NCBI GenBank assembly: GCA_034509755.1
Contig: CM067544.1
Span: forward strand, 16,673,001 to 16,737,000
Source of the DNA: Anisodus tanguticus
Lineage: Eukaryota > Streptophyta > Magnoliopsida > Solanales > Solanaceae
Length of the DNA: 64,000 nucleotides
Direction of reading: 5' to 3'
Under the pieces are notes generated by a model. It worked only from the letters and a program-made list of their open reading frames with translations. It made no database searches and was not told the origin of the DNA. The number at the start of each line of letters is the position of its first letter. Within the stretch, counting starts at the first letter, position 1. Positions 23,115 to 38,100 of the stretch are shown here, piece after piece. Made by a program: the position numbers and the translations under genes.

Positions 23115-26100
23115 TTATACATAGAATATCTGTCCAACGTTTAACAGGCTCTCATGAGGTACATTGAAGATTACACTATTTTCCCTGCATATTTTTCTAA
23201 GAAATGCGTATATATAGTCGATAGCAATTTTCTTATAGAACCTAGAATCCCTCCTTGCTCTAACTACAGTGTTTCCAAGAATGTGTACAACCCCAGCATC
23301 TCTACAACGATTCAAGAATTCCATTTCATCCACTTCTGCCTGGCTGCTCTCATGGGCTGATGATGTCACTGTGTTGTTCCCTTGATTAGGAAGAATTATT
23401 GAGTCCACTGTTGAACATGTGAAGTCATTATTATTTCCTGTAGTTAAGCTGCCATTATTTCGCAGTAGGTAATCCGCTGAATTCTGAGTTTGCTGGCCGT
23501 ATAAGCTGTATTCGTCGGAGTCAGAGCAGCCTTCCATCATATTCTCCAGCCGGATAAACAGGAAGAGGTTATCAAATAGTTTCTTCTCGAACTCCTCATC
23601 TTTCTTATGGAGATCTTTGTAACCGTACCTCGCAACACAACGGAACATGTGAAAACTCTTGGGTCCTATGCGCTTCACGAGGAACCTCTCGTCTTCTGGA
23701 ACTGTGTAAACTGGAAGATACTTCACACAGACAAATACGACAACTGAATGTACAGCTGGAAGATTTGTGATGAAGTGAGAAAAGATATGTGGCACTCCAC
23801 TAGCTAGCTCGGTGTAGACAAGTCCAATCCCCGGGACACGTACAAGCCCTAAGCTGGGGCCAAGCCCAAGAATCCACGCCATTGATACCTTGCTGTGCAT
23901 TTCAAATTCATAGCGTTTCACAGTCCCATAATGCCAGACATACATGATGACAAGAAAAGCTGCAGCAATCACAAGTGGAACCCAACCACCCTGATCAACC
24001 TTGAATAGCACTGCAGAGAAGTAGGTACATTCAACCACCAGAGATAAGACAGTGAAGAGAAGGACAAGAACCCAATGGCAGCGCCAGACTAGCAACATTA
24101 TCAAGGTCATGAGGAACGTCGTCACCAACATAACTATCACGACTGCCGTTCCTGTTCAAGAAAGAAAATGCTACGTTAATATGTAAGTTTCAAGGTGAGG
24201 TGTTCCACATGGAGTTAATGCCAAATGCAGGACTTTGTTTCAGCCATCCTATTTAATTTTACGCGCTACATCTTTCATTTAACACGCCATTTTTCTGCAG
24301 AACTAAGTCTACATATCTAAGTTGTCTTCTTTTAGGTACCGCAATCCTACCTAATCTCATATCAGTTTCACTTTTTCTTTACAAGACAAAATTTGGGTAG
24401 GGTAGAGCTCGACAGGGGATAAGAGAATAAGGTAGGGTCCTATCTTTAAAATTCAGATAAGAAAAGGGACAATCCATGCTATTCAAGAAGTATAGCAGCA
24501 ACTCCCAAGCCTAACGAAGTAGTTCCTCCAGTATCCAATGAACAACTCTAATGCTAATTAACCTTACCGAGCATATATTATGTCTTACTTTTACTTATTT
24601 AAAAGCCTCAACTCTCTAAATTGCTTCTCCATAGTTCAAACTTTTGGTTGACTTCCCTACTCTTTCGTCAATAATATCATCTTCAATAATTTACACCATG
24701 AAATCCAATTTTGTATACTATCAGTTGATTCATCTATAATTAGTATAATCAAGTATGTGCTCATGGCAGATCCCTGCTACAAAGCCATTGTTACTGAGAA
24801 CTCTAATCTCATCCTACTGTTCTCACACGTGACAGTCCTTCATACATATCCTTTATAATGAAATTAAGGATTTGATAACATGAATTCATTTCTTCTCTAG
24901 CACCGACTATAGGACCTTTATTTGAACTCTATCATATGTTTCTTTAGGTCAATGAACATCATGTGGATATCCTACTCTCTCCTACTAAATTTCATCAATC
25001 TTCTTAGTGAAAGTATAGCATTTGTTGTAGATCTACCAGACATTACTGATAACTCTACATTGGTTCTGTGTCACCTTTTTAATACCCCCTAGATCTATGC
25101 TTTGTCACACTTCCCACAGTTCATTGTATCTCATAAGTTTAATACCACGAGAGTTCCCATAGCTTAAGAAAGAACCTGAAACCACACCCAACTCATTTGT
25201 GTGCTAGTACAAACCCTGTTGTATGGATTCAATTACTAAACTTCCAGACTTCAGTTGAGACACACTTCCTCTAGCATGCATACGTCAAAACATGACTGTG
25301 AACACTGGTTCTCTCTACTGACCTGATGAAGTCCCAGAAAGATAGAACCACCATTCAAGAGGTAGAATGTATATTTTAAAGAAAAAACAGAAGTACTAAT
25401 TACAAGGCAGAAAGTGCAAAGAAGTAAATTAGTATCTTAAGAGTAGTCTCAGTGCCCACACAAACAACCACATCACATTTATTTGTATCTTGCATCAGGT
25501 AAAAGTCGAACAAAATCAAGCAACATTATATTCAACACACATGCTCACCGTATGCGTTACCGATTTGGCTTTGATTTCTGAATCCAGCAGTCACAGCGAT
25601 GCAAAGAACCATAAGGATCCAATTTATATCAGGAATGTATATCTGGCTGAGGAACTTCTTTGATGTATGTACTACCTTGACTCTTGGGAAACAGCCATGT
25701 GCCAGAGCTTGCTTGATTATTGAAAACGTAGCAGAGATGGTTGCTTGACTTGCAACGATAGCAGCTAAAGTTGCAATAACAAAAACTGGCCAGTAGATGC
25801 TATCTGCATTACCAAAAAGATGATCTGTCAAAGACATTACAACTTCACGCTTTAGCAATTGGTGTCAGCTTCCCAAGTACCACAATTTTCCATTTTCTTT
25901 TAACCCTTATTTTTCCAAAAAAGGGCTGGAAATGGTAGTTCCTTCTAAAGAGTGTAAACTAAAGTATAAATTGGGTACCAGAGTATTCAGCGATTTTGTA
26001 CACATACTCGGAAAGCACCCCCCCCCCCCCCCCCCCCCACACACACACAAAAAAGTGCTTGCCTCAACCAGGGACCGACAACTATCCTTAGACTTTGAGC

Positions 26101-29100
26101 GGTCATCAACGACAAAAAGGGGCTTGTAGAATCGAGGCATTATTACCTGGAATAGAGCAGGTCCTACGTGTCTGGCACATCACTAGATAAAACGGATGGA
26201 TTATAATATTGGAATGAGTTCTCTAGATTTATCAGCTTCACTGTTAAAAATGGCAGTGGAATACGTTCTGATGTTTGGAGTGGGAACTCAACTTGGAACA
26301 CAAATTTTTCATAATCTATTTTTTATCATAACTGACAATGAGGCTACAAGCAGATCTTCTAAGAAAAGATGGATGTCAAGTGTAATGAAATTATCTTTCA
26401 GAATACCCATTAACACTGGAGTTGGAATGATCTCGATGTTTTTTTCCCGGAAGATCTAAAGTTATACTAGCTCTGGAGAAGAAGACAGCATTTGGAAAGG
26501 GTCATCATTGAAGAACTCCTCCGTTAAGTTCTATTATGGTTGCTTATTCACGGGGAGAGGGTTAGGAGAAGAGACTCGAGGCCTATGTGAAGAAAAATAT
26601 GGAAGACATGAGTACCCAAGAGAGCAGCTTTCTTCACTTAATTGTGACGTGGAGGTGCTCTCCTAATGGCAGGCAATATGAGAAGGAAGAGGATGATAAT
26701 AGTTAGCGTTGATTCTGTAAAGGAGTGGGGAAGATACAATCACATATTGCTATACTGTAGCTTAATTACAGAGTTATTGTCCTAGGTGTATGTCATGTTT
26801 GATGTAGCCTTGGTGCTACCTAGAACTGTGGCAAATTGCTGGTGACTTGGAGATTGACATAGGAAGCGAGGAAAATGTGTTGCGGAAAGTATCATGTCTC
26901 TGCATTTTTGGCTGATAATGAGAAAAAGGAACAGAAGAGTTTTAGGGAATTGGAAGTCCGATGGGGAGAGTAAAGAGCTCTTCTTTATTCCATCTGTACT
27001 TTTGATGTAGAAAGGATACTCCATGTAATACAGATTAGTTGGATGGATTTCTTTGAAAGCTTAATATACACTCAACATAGACCTTGATGTGACATCAACA
27101 AAATCATCTTGACTTATAAAAAGAATCTAGTGTCCATTACTATGAAAACATGGAGTAGAATCTACATGTATACAGGTTAGTTGGATGGATTTCTTTGAAC
27201 TTAATCTACACTCATTATAGATCTTAATGTGACATCAATAAATGCATTTTTGATTTATAAAAAGAACCTAGTCTCCATTACAATGAAAACAAGGAGTGCA
27301 ATCTAACATGTAAAACTAATTTCCAAAGGCAAACTCTAGTGGAGCAGGCACACCAAGGTATCTCTTCAGGTATAACTCAAGCAGCGGGCCTTTTTTTGGG
27401 CCTAAGCGCACAGCTCCTTAAGACTGCCTCTCTTAATTTATCATTTGTAGGAGAAAGATTTTTAGCTTCAGTAATATTCAGTGCATGATTCAAGAGTACG
27501 GTTTTTTGTAAAGAAATTTTTTAGAGAAACTGGACAATATCAATTGGACAAAAATTGGTCTTGGGTTCTCCTTTTCTAAACCGGTCTACCAACACAGTCT
27601 TACTTGCAACAAGTCCATTCTAGCCGTCTCACTTTGTGACCACAGTCCACATACTTTTTCTTTACTTCTTCCAGTTCACAAATTATGCTCTCTAACGACA
27701 AATATTAGATAAGCTAGGGACATATCAGGAAAAAAAATAGAAAAGATAGGAACAGGCTATTTTGATGTGAACTGACAGCTGACAATGAAAACATACTCTA
27801 AGCTCTATTGACATACAACTCACTAGCATTCACACTATTAATCGATTTTCACACCACTGTGGACCAAAATCAATAGATATAACAGCATATATAAAAGTTA
27901 AGAGAGCAAGGCATGCCTGGAATAGAACGGTAGAATGCATCAACAACATGTTCCTTGTTTTGCATGAGGTATGCTGCTTGCCCCGTATAGGTTAAAAGAA
28001 GGCAAGGGAAAACAATGACTGTGAAAGCAAGCTGTATTGCTGACACTGGAAAATGAGCCAAATCAGCAAAAAGTGTCTCTGTCCCTGAAGTAGTCAGCAA
28101 GGAACTATCAGAGTTCAAAACAGTCTTTGCCATCTAAAAAACTATTGAGATATGACAATTAAAAGAGATGTTTGTGAAGAGGGAAGGGAAGAGGATAAAA
28201 CCTGTGATGCTGAGCATTATTCCTCCCAGGGATGTCCAACCCTCCATCTTTCTCCTCTTAAAATACCTATATATGTACACAGGAGAAAAGGCCCTCAAAA
28301 CAGAGCTATCATATTTCCAGATGTTGAAGATGCCAATACCTCCTACTAAAAGAAACCAAAGCAGCACAACTGGAGCAAACAGCCAACCAACCCTGTCTGT
28401 GCCATAGTGTTGTAAGCTAAATAAACCAACTAATATAATGACGGCAACAACCACTACAACATCTGCATCAAAGAACACTGAAATTATTTTTTTGTCATAG
28501 CATCAAAAGATGGAAATCAAAGTCATTTTGAAAACAAAAGGATGGGTACTAAAGTTATGGTAAATGATTAAAACAGAAGCAACTACGAAGATGAATCAAC
28601 AAAGCGAAAAAAGGGTGATATTAACAAGATATAAGTAGAATAGTACCATTACTCATCTTTGGATGGTCCACCTTGATCCCACCAGAAGCTGAAAGAACTG
28701 AGAATTTTACTCTGAGTAAGTTCTTTGTCACAAACTTAAAATATAAAAACTAATAGAAACAAAAACCAAAATATAGAGAATAAATCTTCATAAGCTTTCT
28801 CATACTCTGTACTAAACTGGTTTCCTTTTGACTAAAATATTTTTTGTTATAAAATTGTGGCATACAATATCTTTTATGTAATTTCTAAATGCATAAATTT
28901 TATTTTTTAAAGGATTAAAGAAGCGTATTCTGAATTGAGAACAAACACTAAATAGATTAATTTATTTTTGGTAAATAAATGATTTTATTAATACCAAAAG
29001 TGCTCATTACATAACCAAACAGGGCTGACCACCTGTTTCTCAAAATAAAAAGAGACTCAAACCTACATCTACTGCCTCTATACTGCATACAATAAGCCAA

Positions 29101-32100
29101 GCAGTGACAAGGTTACAAGACTCAACAAACACCAATACAGAAAACTAGTCTAAACTATCTAACTAACAGCAAACTACATCCGCAGCAGCAATCTTCAAGG
29201 CACGGAATTGAGGTGTGTCAACATGCCATGCCATTTCTTCCTCCCTATGCCTCTGATATGAATGTGGATACTGATCTCTTTGCATAATCTGCTAGCGCTG
29301 TAGTGTCCTTTTTGAAATCTGATCAAATTCCTATCTCTCCACACCAAAGCAACCACCATAGCAAAGCAGCTACTGATGATAGCACCCTTACCAGATTTTT
29401 TCTTTGCCCATCCTGCCACCCATTTTATTTCATCAGCCCAACTCCCTATCTGTCTTTGAATACCAAGCCATACCAGCACCTTGTTCCACAAGTCTTGGAT
29501 AATCACAACAGTCAAAAAACAAGTGGGACACTGTTTCATCACAACTACTGCAGAATACACAGGTAGGGGGCACTTGGATGCCAATTTTGCTAGTCTGTCA
29601 ACAGTAGGAAGTCTATTCAACATTGCAAGTCAAGTGATGAATTTATATCTGGGATGAATGCCAGCTTGCAAGTTGATACTTCTCCAGTAGACCTTGGGAT
29701 GCTATGGTAAAAGAGTAAGATACAGCTTCTGAATGGAGAATTTTCCAGCAACCACCACAGACCTCAACCTTGTAATCAAGTCTCCCTGAAGAGTAGTAGA
29801 TTGTAACACAGCCTTTTTTGCCTCAATTATCTTCCTTACCACCCAGGTGGCATTTGCAGGTATGTCACACAAATCCAATGGCACACCCTTTATGTAGTAT
29901 ATATGAACCCATCTTATCCACAAACAGTCTTTCTTTTCTGCTAGAGCCCACAGTTGCTTGAGGATAGCAACTTTGTTCCATATACCAAGATTGAGAATAT
30001 TTAGCCCCCCTGCAGCCTTTGGAAGACAAAGCTTAGCCCAAGAAACTAATGCTCTCTTTGACAGTTCAGCAGAGCCTGTCCACAAGAAAGATCTGCAGAC
30101 ACTATCTATCATTTTCATGATCCTTTTAGGCAGCACAAAGATCTGAGCCCAGTATGTTTGAAGCCCAAACACCACTGATTTCAAGAGTTGTAGTCTTCCA
30201 GCATAGGAAAGAAGCTTATCCGACCAGCATTTAATCCTTTCTTTTACCTTTTCTACCAGTGGCAAACACTGAGCAATTGTGAGTTTCTTGGAGGATTAGG
30301 GAACACCCAAGTATTTGAAGGGAGTGATCCTTCACAGAAACCAAGTGTTTGGAGAATTTTCTGTTTCAAACTTGCTTGAACCCCAGACATATAAATTGAA
30401 CTCTTGTCTATATTAGCTTTTAACCCTGACACCATTGAGAACTTAAGGAAAGAATCTTGCAAGAGCTTTATTGATTGAATATCAGCTTTACAGAACATGA
30501 GAAGATCATCAGTAAAACATATGTGGATTCCCAGTTTCTTACACTTTGGGTGAAATTTGAACTGTGGGTTCTGAGCCAAAACAAATAACTCTCTCTGCAA
30601 ATACTCCATGGCTGTGACAAAAAGGTAGGGTGACATAGGATCACCCTGCCTTATCCCCCTTTTACCCTTGAAAGGCTCAGTAAGCCCTCCATTTAACACC
30701 AAAGAATAAGAAACAGAGCTGACACATTCCATAATCCACTGAATGAACTTGAAAGGGAAGCCTAACTCCACCAACATACTTCTTAGAAAGCACCATTCAA
30801 TTGAATCATATGCTTTCCTTAAGTCTACTTTCATAACACACCTAGCAGACAAACCCTTTTCTAGTATACCATTTAAGTAGTTCATGACTAAACAATATAT
30901 TATGAATAATACTCCTCCCCTCTATAAATGCTGACTGAGTAGGACTAACAATGGTACTGATTACAGTTTTTATCCTATTTGTCAAGACCTTAGTGATGAT
31001 CTTATAGATAGCGGTGCAGCAAGCAATAGGCCTGTAATCTTTAACCTTTGTGGAGGATGGTATTTTAGGGATGAGGGTAACTGCAGTACAACTTATGGAT
31101 TTTAAAAGCTTACCATGCTCAAATAATTCCTTGACTGCACTGACTACATCTGCTTGGACAATATCCCAGTTCTGCATAAAAAATTCCATAGGGAAATCAT
31201 CAATTCCTGGGGCTTTGTCGTGTGCCATCTCTTTGAGTGCTGCATAGATTTCTTGGACTGTAATAGGCTTGACTAGATCACATCTTTGCTGATAAGGCAT
31301 GGCCCCTGCTTGATGACCATGGAATTTGGACAAGGCATTGTTTCTGCTGAAGTCCCCATAAGTTCAGTGAAAAAGGAAATGAACTCCTTTTGGTAGCACA
31401 GGATCAGTAACCTTATTCCCAGCTTCATCATAGATAGAGGAAATGGTGTTTCTATTTGCTCTGATCTTACACTGAGCATGAAAATAACTTGAGTTTGCAT
31501 CACCACTGGCTATCCATGTAGCCCTAGACTTTTGTCTAAGGGCCTGTTCTTCCACCAAACTCCACTTATTAATCTCCATTATAGTATCCTTCTCTGCTAC
31601 TATCAATACTTGATCCTGAGGTTGCAATGCCATCTGACTCTGTATAATGCTCAAGTCTTGCCTAGCCTTTTGAAGTTTCTGCTCATAAGAGGCCATATAA
31701 TTGTTTAAGCCCCTCAATCCAGCTTTGAACTCTTTCAATTTAGTCCATAACTTGAGCATCTTTGTCCCCTTGTTGTCCTTGCTCCAGACTGTTCTTACTA
31801 TAGTCTTGAAATCAGGGTGATTCAACATTGTTGTAAACAATTTAAAAGGCTTTGGATGCATGCTCAACTGTGGTGAATACTGGACAAGTGCTGGGGAGTG
31901 GTCAGACATCCCTGGGTTCAAAAAGTCAGCTTCAACCTGACCATAGTCCTGCAACCATTTGAGATTCCCAAACACCCAGTCAATCTTAGTGTAGACTCTA
32001 CAATCAAGTTGCTGCATATTACAGAAGGTATAATGTCATCCCTTGGACCTGAGTGATGCAAGTTGTAAGCTATCAACACAGTCTTGGAAATCCTGAGTCT

Positions 32101-35100
32101 CAGCAGGTAAAACTGGTGAGCCAAGCCTATTATCTGATGACAACACTGCATTGAAGTCACCACTCAACAACCATGCCTCTTGGCTAGCATTCAGGTGGTT
32201 AAGATCATTCCATAATTCAGTTCTCAATAGTGCATCATTATGAGCATATATGACTGTCAACAAACAGGAAAAAGATGTTGTGGGATCTTCAATAGAACAG
32301 TGGATGAATTGCTCCTCCTTTGTTATAATGTGCAGTGTGATATGAGGTTTCCAAAACAACCAAATTCTACCATTTGAAGTCATTGGGTAATAACAACAAG
32401 TATTTCATCCTTGTGCCACCTTTCTCAACACATTTTGTGACTTGTGCTCTTTAACTCTAGTCTCTAAACAGCCAAGCACATCAACTTTATTCTTTTTCAG
32501 AAACAGCACCAACTCTTTCTGTTTAAGGGGCTGATTCAAGCCTCTCACATTCCATGTGACAATGATCATGTGGGGTCTGGAGCAGCACCAGGATCCCTGC
32601 TTGTCCAGGTCTAGCATTTGTGGATTTATCTTGCAGATCAGTGTATCTATTTGTAGTAGGCACCCCTAGGATCACCTCAGATGACTTGTCCAACCTTTGA
32701 GAAGTAGTTGCAATCTCAGCATTCATCACAGCCTTATTCTTGCCAATGCTTTGAGCTACTTGTTTATGATTTGCCTCAGTAGGGGCAGCTACTTGCTTAT
32801 CATTTGCCTCAGTAGGAGTAGCTATCCCTTCCCCACTTCTTTTAGCCCATTCCTGCCTTATTTGCCTCCTCCTCCTTTGTCTTCTCCTTTTCTTTGGTAA
32901 TTCTTTGAATGGCATCTCAGCTTCCATTATTTCCTCACCACTCCAGCAATCCTCCATGGCATGACCAAACCTCATACAATGGTTACAGAACTTGGGTTTC
33001 CAGTCATATTGCACAGACTGCTGAAAACTACCAGCTGGTGTGATCATTTCAATTGATTCTAACAGTGGTTGGGAAGCATCTACCTCCACAAGTACTCGAG
33101 CATAAGATATCTTTTCCATGGCTGCAGTGAATTTGTCAGTGTATAATGGCCTTCCAACAACACTAGCCAGCTTACTCAAAGCTTCATTGGACCAATAGCC
33201 CACAGGCAAACCAGGAAACAGGACCCATAGGGGAATGGTGGTAATGCAGTCGGGGTTGAACTCAAAGTTGAGCTCCCAATTGTGAATTACAAATGGTCTG
33301 TTATGAAATGTATACGGTCCCCCCATCAAAATTCTATCACAATCTTCAGCAGACTCAAATCTAAAAATGAAATACCCAGCGTCATGTGCTAGAATCTGAG
33401 GTTTTACCACATTCTTCCAGTTGTGTGTAACATAGTTATCCATAGTCTCAACGTAAGGAGTATCCCCCAAAACATATCCAATTAAAGCATGCTTCCAGTA
33501 TTCTAATTGGGGTCACGGTTGAGTCGATGATGCCGCCTCTGAGAATTGAAGACGACGAGTTGCCGGCGTGATCCCCGATTCTCCATACTCCTTCAAATGA
33601 AAAGAGCTCTGTGAATCCGTATCTTTGTCACTGACCTCCATCTCCTCTGGAATTGGGAGGAAACTTCCGAACGTAAGGGACGGCAGCTGGTAGCTACTGC
33701 CGTTCTCCGGCGTTACTATTTTCACCGGCGTCTCGGTGGTCTTAGCTTTACGAGGCATATTTTTAGTCTTCAAGGCTCACGTTAGCTCACCCGACTAAAA
33801 TGCACCGAGAGAGAAAACATGCTCCAAAATTTCCTAGAGTTTCTCAATTAGTTTCTCTAAATAGATTAATTTTGTACTCTGAATCTCATCATTCTTTTCA
33901 AAAAGACTTAAGTGCCTTGATCTCAGTACAACGAATCCATGTACTTTTCTAATTCTGTGGCATTGGCAGGAAACATATAGAGAGAGTAAGAATACCACAT
34001 AAATAGAGAGTAATTCTGTGGCATTGGCAAGAAACATATATAGAGAGCAAGAATACCACATAAAGTGGCATGCTTTACTTGGCTGGTATTGAAAGAAGCT
34101 GCTCTAACCCAGGACAATGTAAAGAAAAGGGGTGCATCAATTTGTTCAAGGTGCTACTTGTTTGGCCCAGAGGCAGAGACAATCAGCCATCCGTTCCTAT
34201 ATTGCAAAGTGACTAGTTAGCTGTGGGACTTGTTCATCGACCTCAGGGGTATTAGATGGGCAATGCCAGAAAGAACCGAACTTCTGTCATGTTGGAATGA
34301 AGGGAGGAAAATTACTACCAACAAAAGCCAGATGGAAATTGTCCCAGCAGCTATTTGGTGGACTGTCTGGAAGGAGAGAAACTTAAGATGCTTTGAAGAT
34401 ACAGCTAGCACTATTCAGAAGATCAAGAAGAACTGCATTCTCCTTTTTTTGTTTTGGTGTAACGCTGAATATATTGATGATCTAGATTCTATTCTACAGG
34501 TTTTAGATTCCTAGTAAGAAGAGCAAGGATTGTAGTTCGTTTTATTTTTTTGTAAACACCTTTTGGCTTCCAGCACAATCTTTGTGCTGAAGATTCATAT
34601 AATATACTGGAATATGTTACTTGCTCAAAAATGAGAACTGTGGCATTGGCAGAGGACATTAGTCTAATCAGATTAGAAACCTTTCTCTTTTGATCAGAAT
34701 TACTAATGAACAGCACCACCTTCAGTTATCCATCATAGGCTACACGAGGTATTGTCTCTACTAGGTTGTCCATCTTTATTGAGGGTAAAGCTAGTCCTTG
34801 ATGGATTTAGGTCATTCAGGTTGCAATCACATTCTACCGATTGGAAGGTTCTTCACCATAAACTAGAATAATGAACTTCTGTCAAATTAGTAGACGACAA
34901 GTAAAAGACAGGCTTCAAACAAGTACCTGATATAGCCGGAGTAAGAATTCCATCACCTATTACCGTGCAAGTGCCAGTAACTACAAGAATAAGAAGCGAG
35001 TTCTTCCTGAACGGATATGCCTCCAACCATCTTTTTGTTTTTGCAGCAAATGAATGCTCATGGAATGTGCTGCGACTATAAGTTGTCAGATCTTCATCTG

Positions 35101-38100
35101 TGCGGTGTTGGTTGGGAATTATCTTTATCTTAGCATGGCGACATAGCAAAGAATAAAGAGCAAAAGTCCCACCTGAGAAGGCATAAAACTCAATTTATAT
35201 CATCTTCAATGTTTTCGTGCATTAATTAGAGAATATATCTTTCATGTTGCTCTACAGTTGGGTAGGTTGATTAATAAAAAATAAAAAGCATTGAAGGAAA
35301 AAGGAAATTAGGTTAACTAAGTAACAGTATCAAATGAATGCATGCAAACTGCAAAGTCCTTAAATGTAGTTGTAGAATGAGCTAAGTTCAATACCTTCAT
35401 GACGTGTCTGTAACATTGTCAACATTAGATGATTGGTTTATCGCAGTAAATAATTAACTTCAACTGATGAACTCTTTAAATTTAACATAGAGTAACTGCA
35501 TCTCCATGTGGAATTAAGATATTTCATTCACCCATTAGTCATTTCGACATTTTCAACTTGTGCAACTTCTTTTATGCTTACCCTGTTCTCTTTATTTTCT
35601 TTTTCTTCTGAAACAGAGTAAAGGAGAAGTAAATATTTTTTAAGGGTGAGATGAGAAGAAGTCTCTGTTAATGGAAAATTTCAAGAACAGAAAATAACAA
35701 GGTCAAATCTTGCTGTCAACAATAGAACCTCATGAAACACGCACCATAATGAAGGTCGGAAATGGTCTATGAAAGAAGATAACTAGGAGAGATCTAGAGG
35801 TTACGGAAGGCTGTACCTTAGATTTTCAGGCCAAATCTAAATTTTTATAGAAAACATAATAGGAAATGCTAACGATGAATAAAGTTTCTGCAGAATGCTC
35901 AGCAATTTTTAGCAGCTCATGTCTGCAAGTCAGATTGGGCACCCATGTGAAAGGATGAGGAAGTGTTATAAGACACATGACCTGCTTCAACATTGTTATT
36001 CGCCTTAGGGCTGATGCAAGAGATTGTTTGGATTATTTGAGGAAATTCTGTTTCCACATCTTCAATTCATGAGCTTTTAAATGTTGTGCTTTGATCACAA
36101 CAGGAGGGGAATGCTTTTATGGGAAGGTGCTTGATGGTTGTCGATGTGATGCCAATATTTGAACCTCACGTACGGGATAAAAAGGTTTTGGGATCTATAA
36201 AGAGTCTAAGACTGTGAGGCTCTTGCTTGTCATGTTAACTTTCTATTTACTCAAAAGTACAACCTTCCTATAAGCTAAAGACAATTATTGGCTTTTTGCA
36301 TATAGTTTTAAGCAACGGGAATGAGGATATAAGTTGGTTCTTGCATTTCTTAGTTCTTTCCATTCATCCTCCAACCGAAGCAAAACAAGTTCACTTGAAA
36401 CTAGACGGTTGATTATCTTAGGGTAAGAGCAGGTATATTACGATTGTGTATGTTAGAGTTGGACTATTAGAAGTATTAAGTTTCTTAGAGTTAGATAATG
36501 GATGTTAGAAATTGAGCAACTACCCTGTTGATCTTATAACAGTTTTTTTTTGGGTGGGGGTGGGGGGTTGCAACTAACCCTTTAACGAACTAAGAGATTA
36601 ATAAGAAAAGCAGAAGCACTCAGACCAAAGCTCTCAAGATCCAATTGTTTCGTCTTTGGAATTTTATAGTGTCATTACATCTTATGAGAATTGCTTCAAG
36701 AAACCAACCAAGTACATAAAGTGGAAAAGTTTTAGGATGTATCTTCCATCCTTATATTTTCATCCCTCTATATCTATCTCTCACATACACAGATACACAA
36801 GCACACATACAAATCCTTTTGATTTGCTTAAACCCAATTTTCACTGCCACGTCAGTTTAAGCCAGAATTGAAGGGTTCTCTCCAACTTGACCCGTCGTGA
36901 AACTGCATTAACTGGACAAGGGAGCAAAAAGACCCAACCTGTCCAGCCAGTAAGAAGGTACCTAATCAAGTCAAGCCAATAACATCCCGTTTCAACAATG
37001 TCTTAGCAGCATTTTTCTTGGAAATTACAGCTAACACTGGAATAAACATTTCATACAGGAAAGCTGCTCAGCATGAAGGCATGCAAAACCTAAAAACCAT
37101 GAGACATGCATAACACAAATCATCAACTAAATCAGATGAGAGACTTGAACTCCGAAATTAGCCTACCTTGGCCATTGTCATTTGCTCTACAAACTATGAA
37201 AACATATTTGAGGAGAGGGATGAGTGTGAGCGAATATATAATTAGTGAAAGTGCACCAATGACATCCTCTGTATCATCAATTCCGTGGGGAAATGTATTG
37301 TAGAATACATACAAAGGAGACGTCCCCAAGTCTCCATAAACCACTCCTAAACTCTGAAAAGCAAGCCGCAGAAGCAACAATGCCGAGAAATTCTGAATTA
37401 AGATAACTGAATCAGCACACTGGGAAAATGAGTTGATCACAACTAAAAATAGACTCATAAATTACTCCACTCTGTAATCAACCAAATACTCACAATCATG
37501 GGATCATAAACTCATACAGTAAGTAAAAATATGACTATAGGACATTTGCAGATAAGTACCAAATCAATTTTCGTCTGTTGGTCATCAATAAGACATCATT
37601 TGCCTTAGTTCATAAAGATGACTTAAACAAGTCTTCAACATGAAATGAATCGAAAATCATGCTAGGATAACAATCTTCCTCAAGATTCTCATGGTTAAAA
37701 GAGCTCTATTCATATATTCTTTTTTTCTCAGATTAGGAGTATAGGATAGCAAAGTATTCATGGATAAGTTCAAAAGGGTAACTCAAATCAACGTCAAGAT
37801 GAATAAAAGGGCAGCCTCGTGCACTAAGCTCCCATTATGTGCGGGTCCAGGAAGGGCCGGACAACAAAGGTCTATTGTACGCAGCCTTACCCGCCTTACC
37901 CAATGGGGAGGTTGTTTCCATGGCTCGAACCCGTGAATGAGAAGATAAAATTGACTATTCATTTACATCCAACAAGCTGGTCCCATGACTATAAGAACAT
38001 CATTAAAGCAAGCAGAAAAAAGATAAAAGTCCATAAAGAGGAAAAGTGCATCAACCAAGTAAAACTAAAGAAAAGCTACATGTTACCTTTTCTCTATACA

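Larger units (their letters stand above)
25804..27916 (-). other. Intron 6 of the potassium transporter, GC-AG type
   Basis: The donor after ...ATTCCA G is GCATGC, the acceptor ...GGTAATGCAG. Only this GC donor keeps phase 1 and joins YRSIP to DSIYWPV, the family-conserved junction. The intron holds a C21-(CA)n tract, an old plus-strand LINE remnant and a tandem duplication. Confidence 0.85.
28964..33856 (-). mobile_element. L1-type LINE retrotransposon in intron 3, 16-bp target duplication
   Basis: A perfect 16-bp duplication CTAAATAGATTAATTT flanks it (28948-28963 and 33857-33872). The minus-strand element is 4893 bp, with ORF1 then ORF2 (endonuclease, RT, zinc-binding end). Its 3' end has only a short A run. 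The length suggests a nearly full copy. It lies in the same sense as the host gene, within an intron. Confidence 0.95.
28698..34926 (-). other. Intron 3 of the potassium transporter (6.2 kb)
   Basis: The donor is GTACTT after ...ATATCAG, the acceptor ...AATTCTCAG before TTCTTTCAGC. It contains a LINE in sense orientation, a 61-bp tandem repeat and an antisense LINE fragment. Without the LINE it would be about 1.3 kb. Confidence 0.9.

Noticed and set aside
28152..28407. Plus frames across exon 5 of the transporter
   Set aside because: Antisense shadows of a conserved exon.
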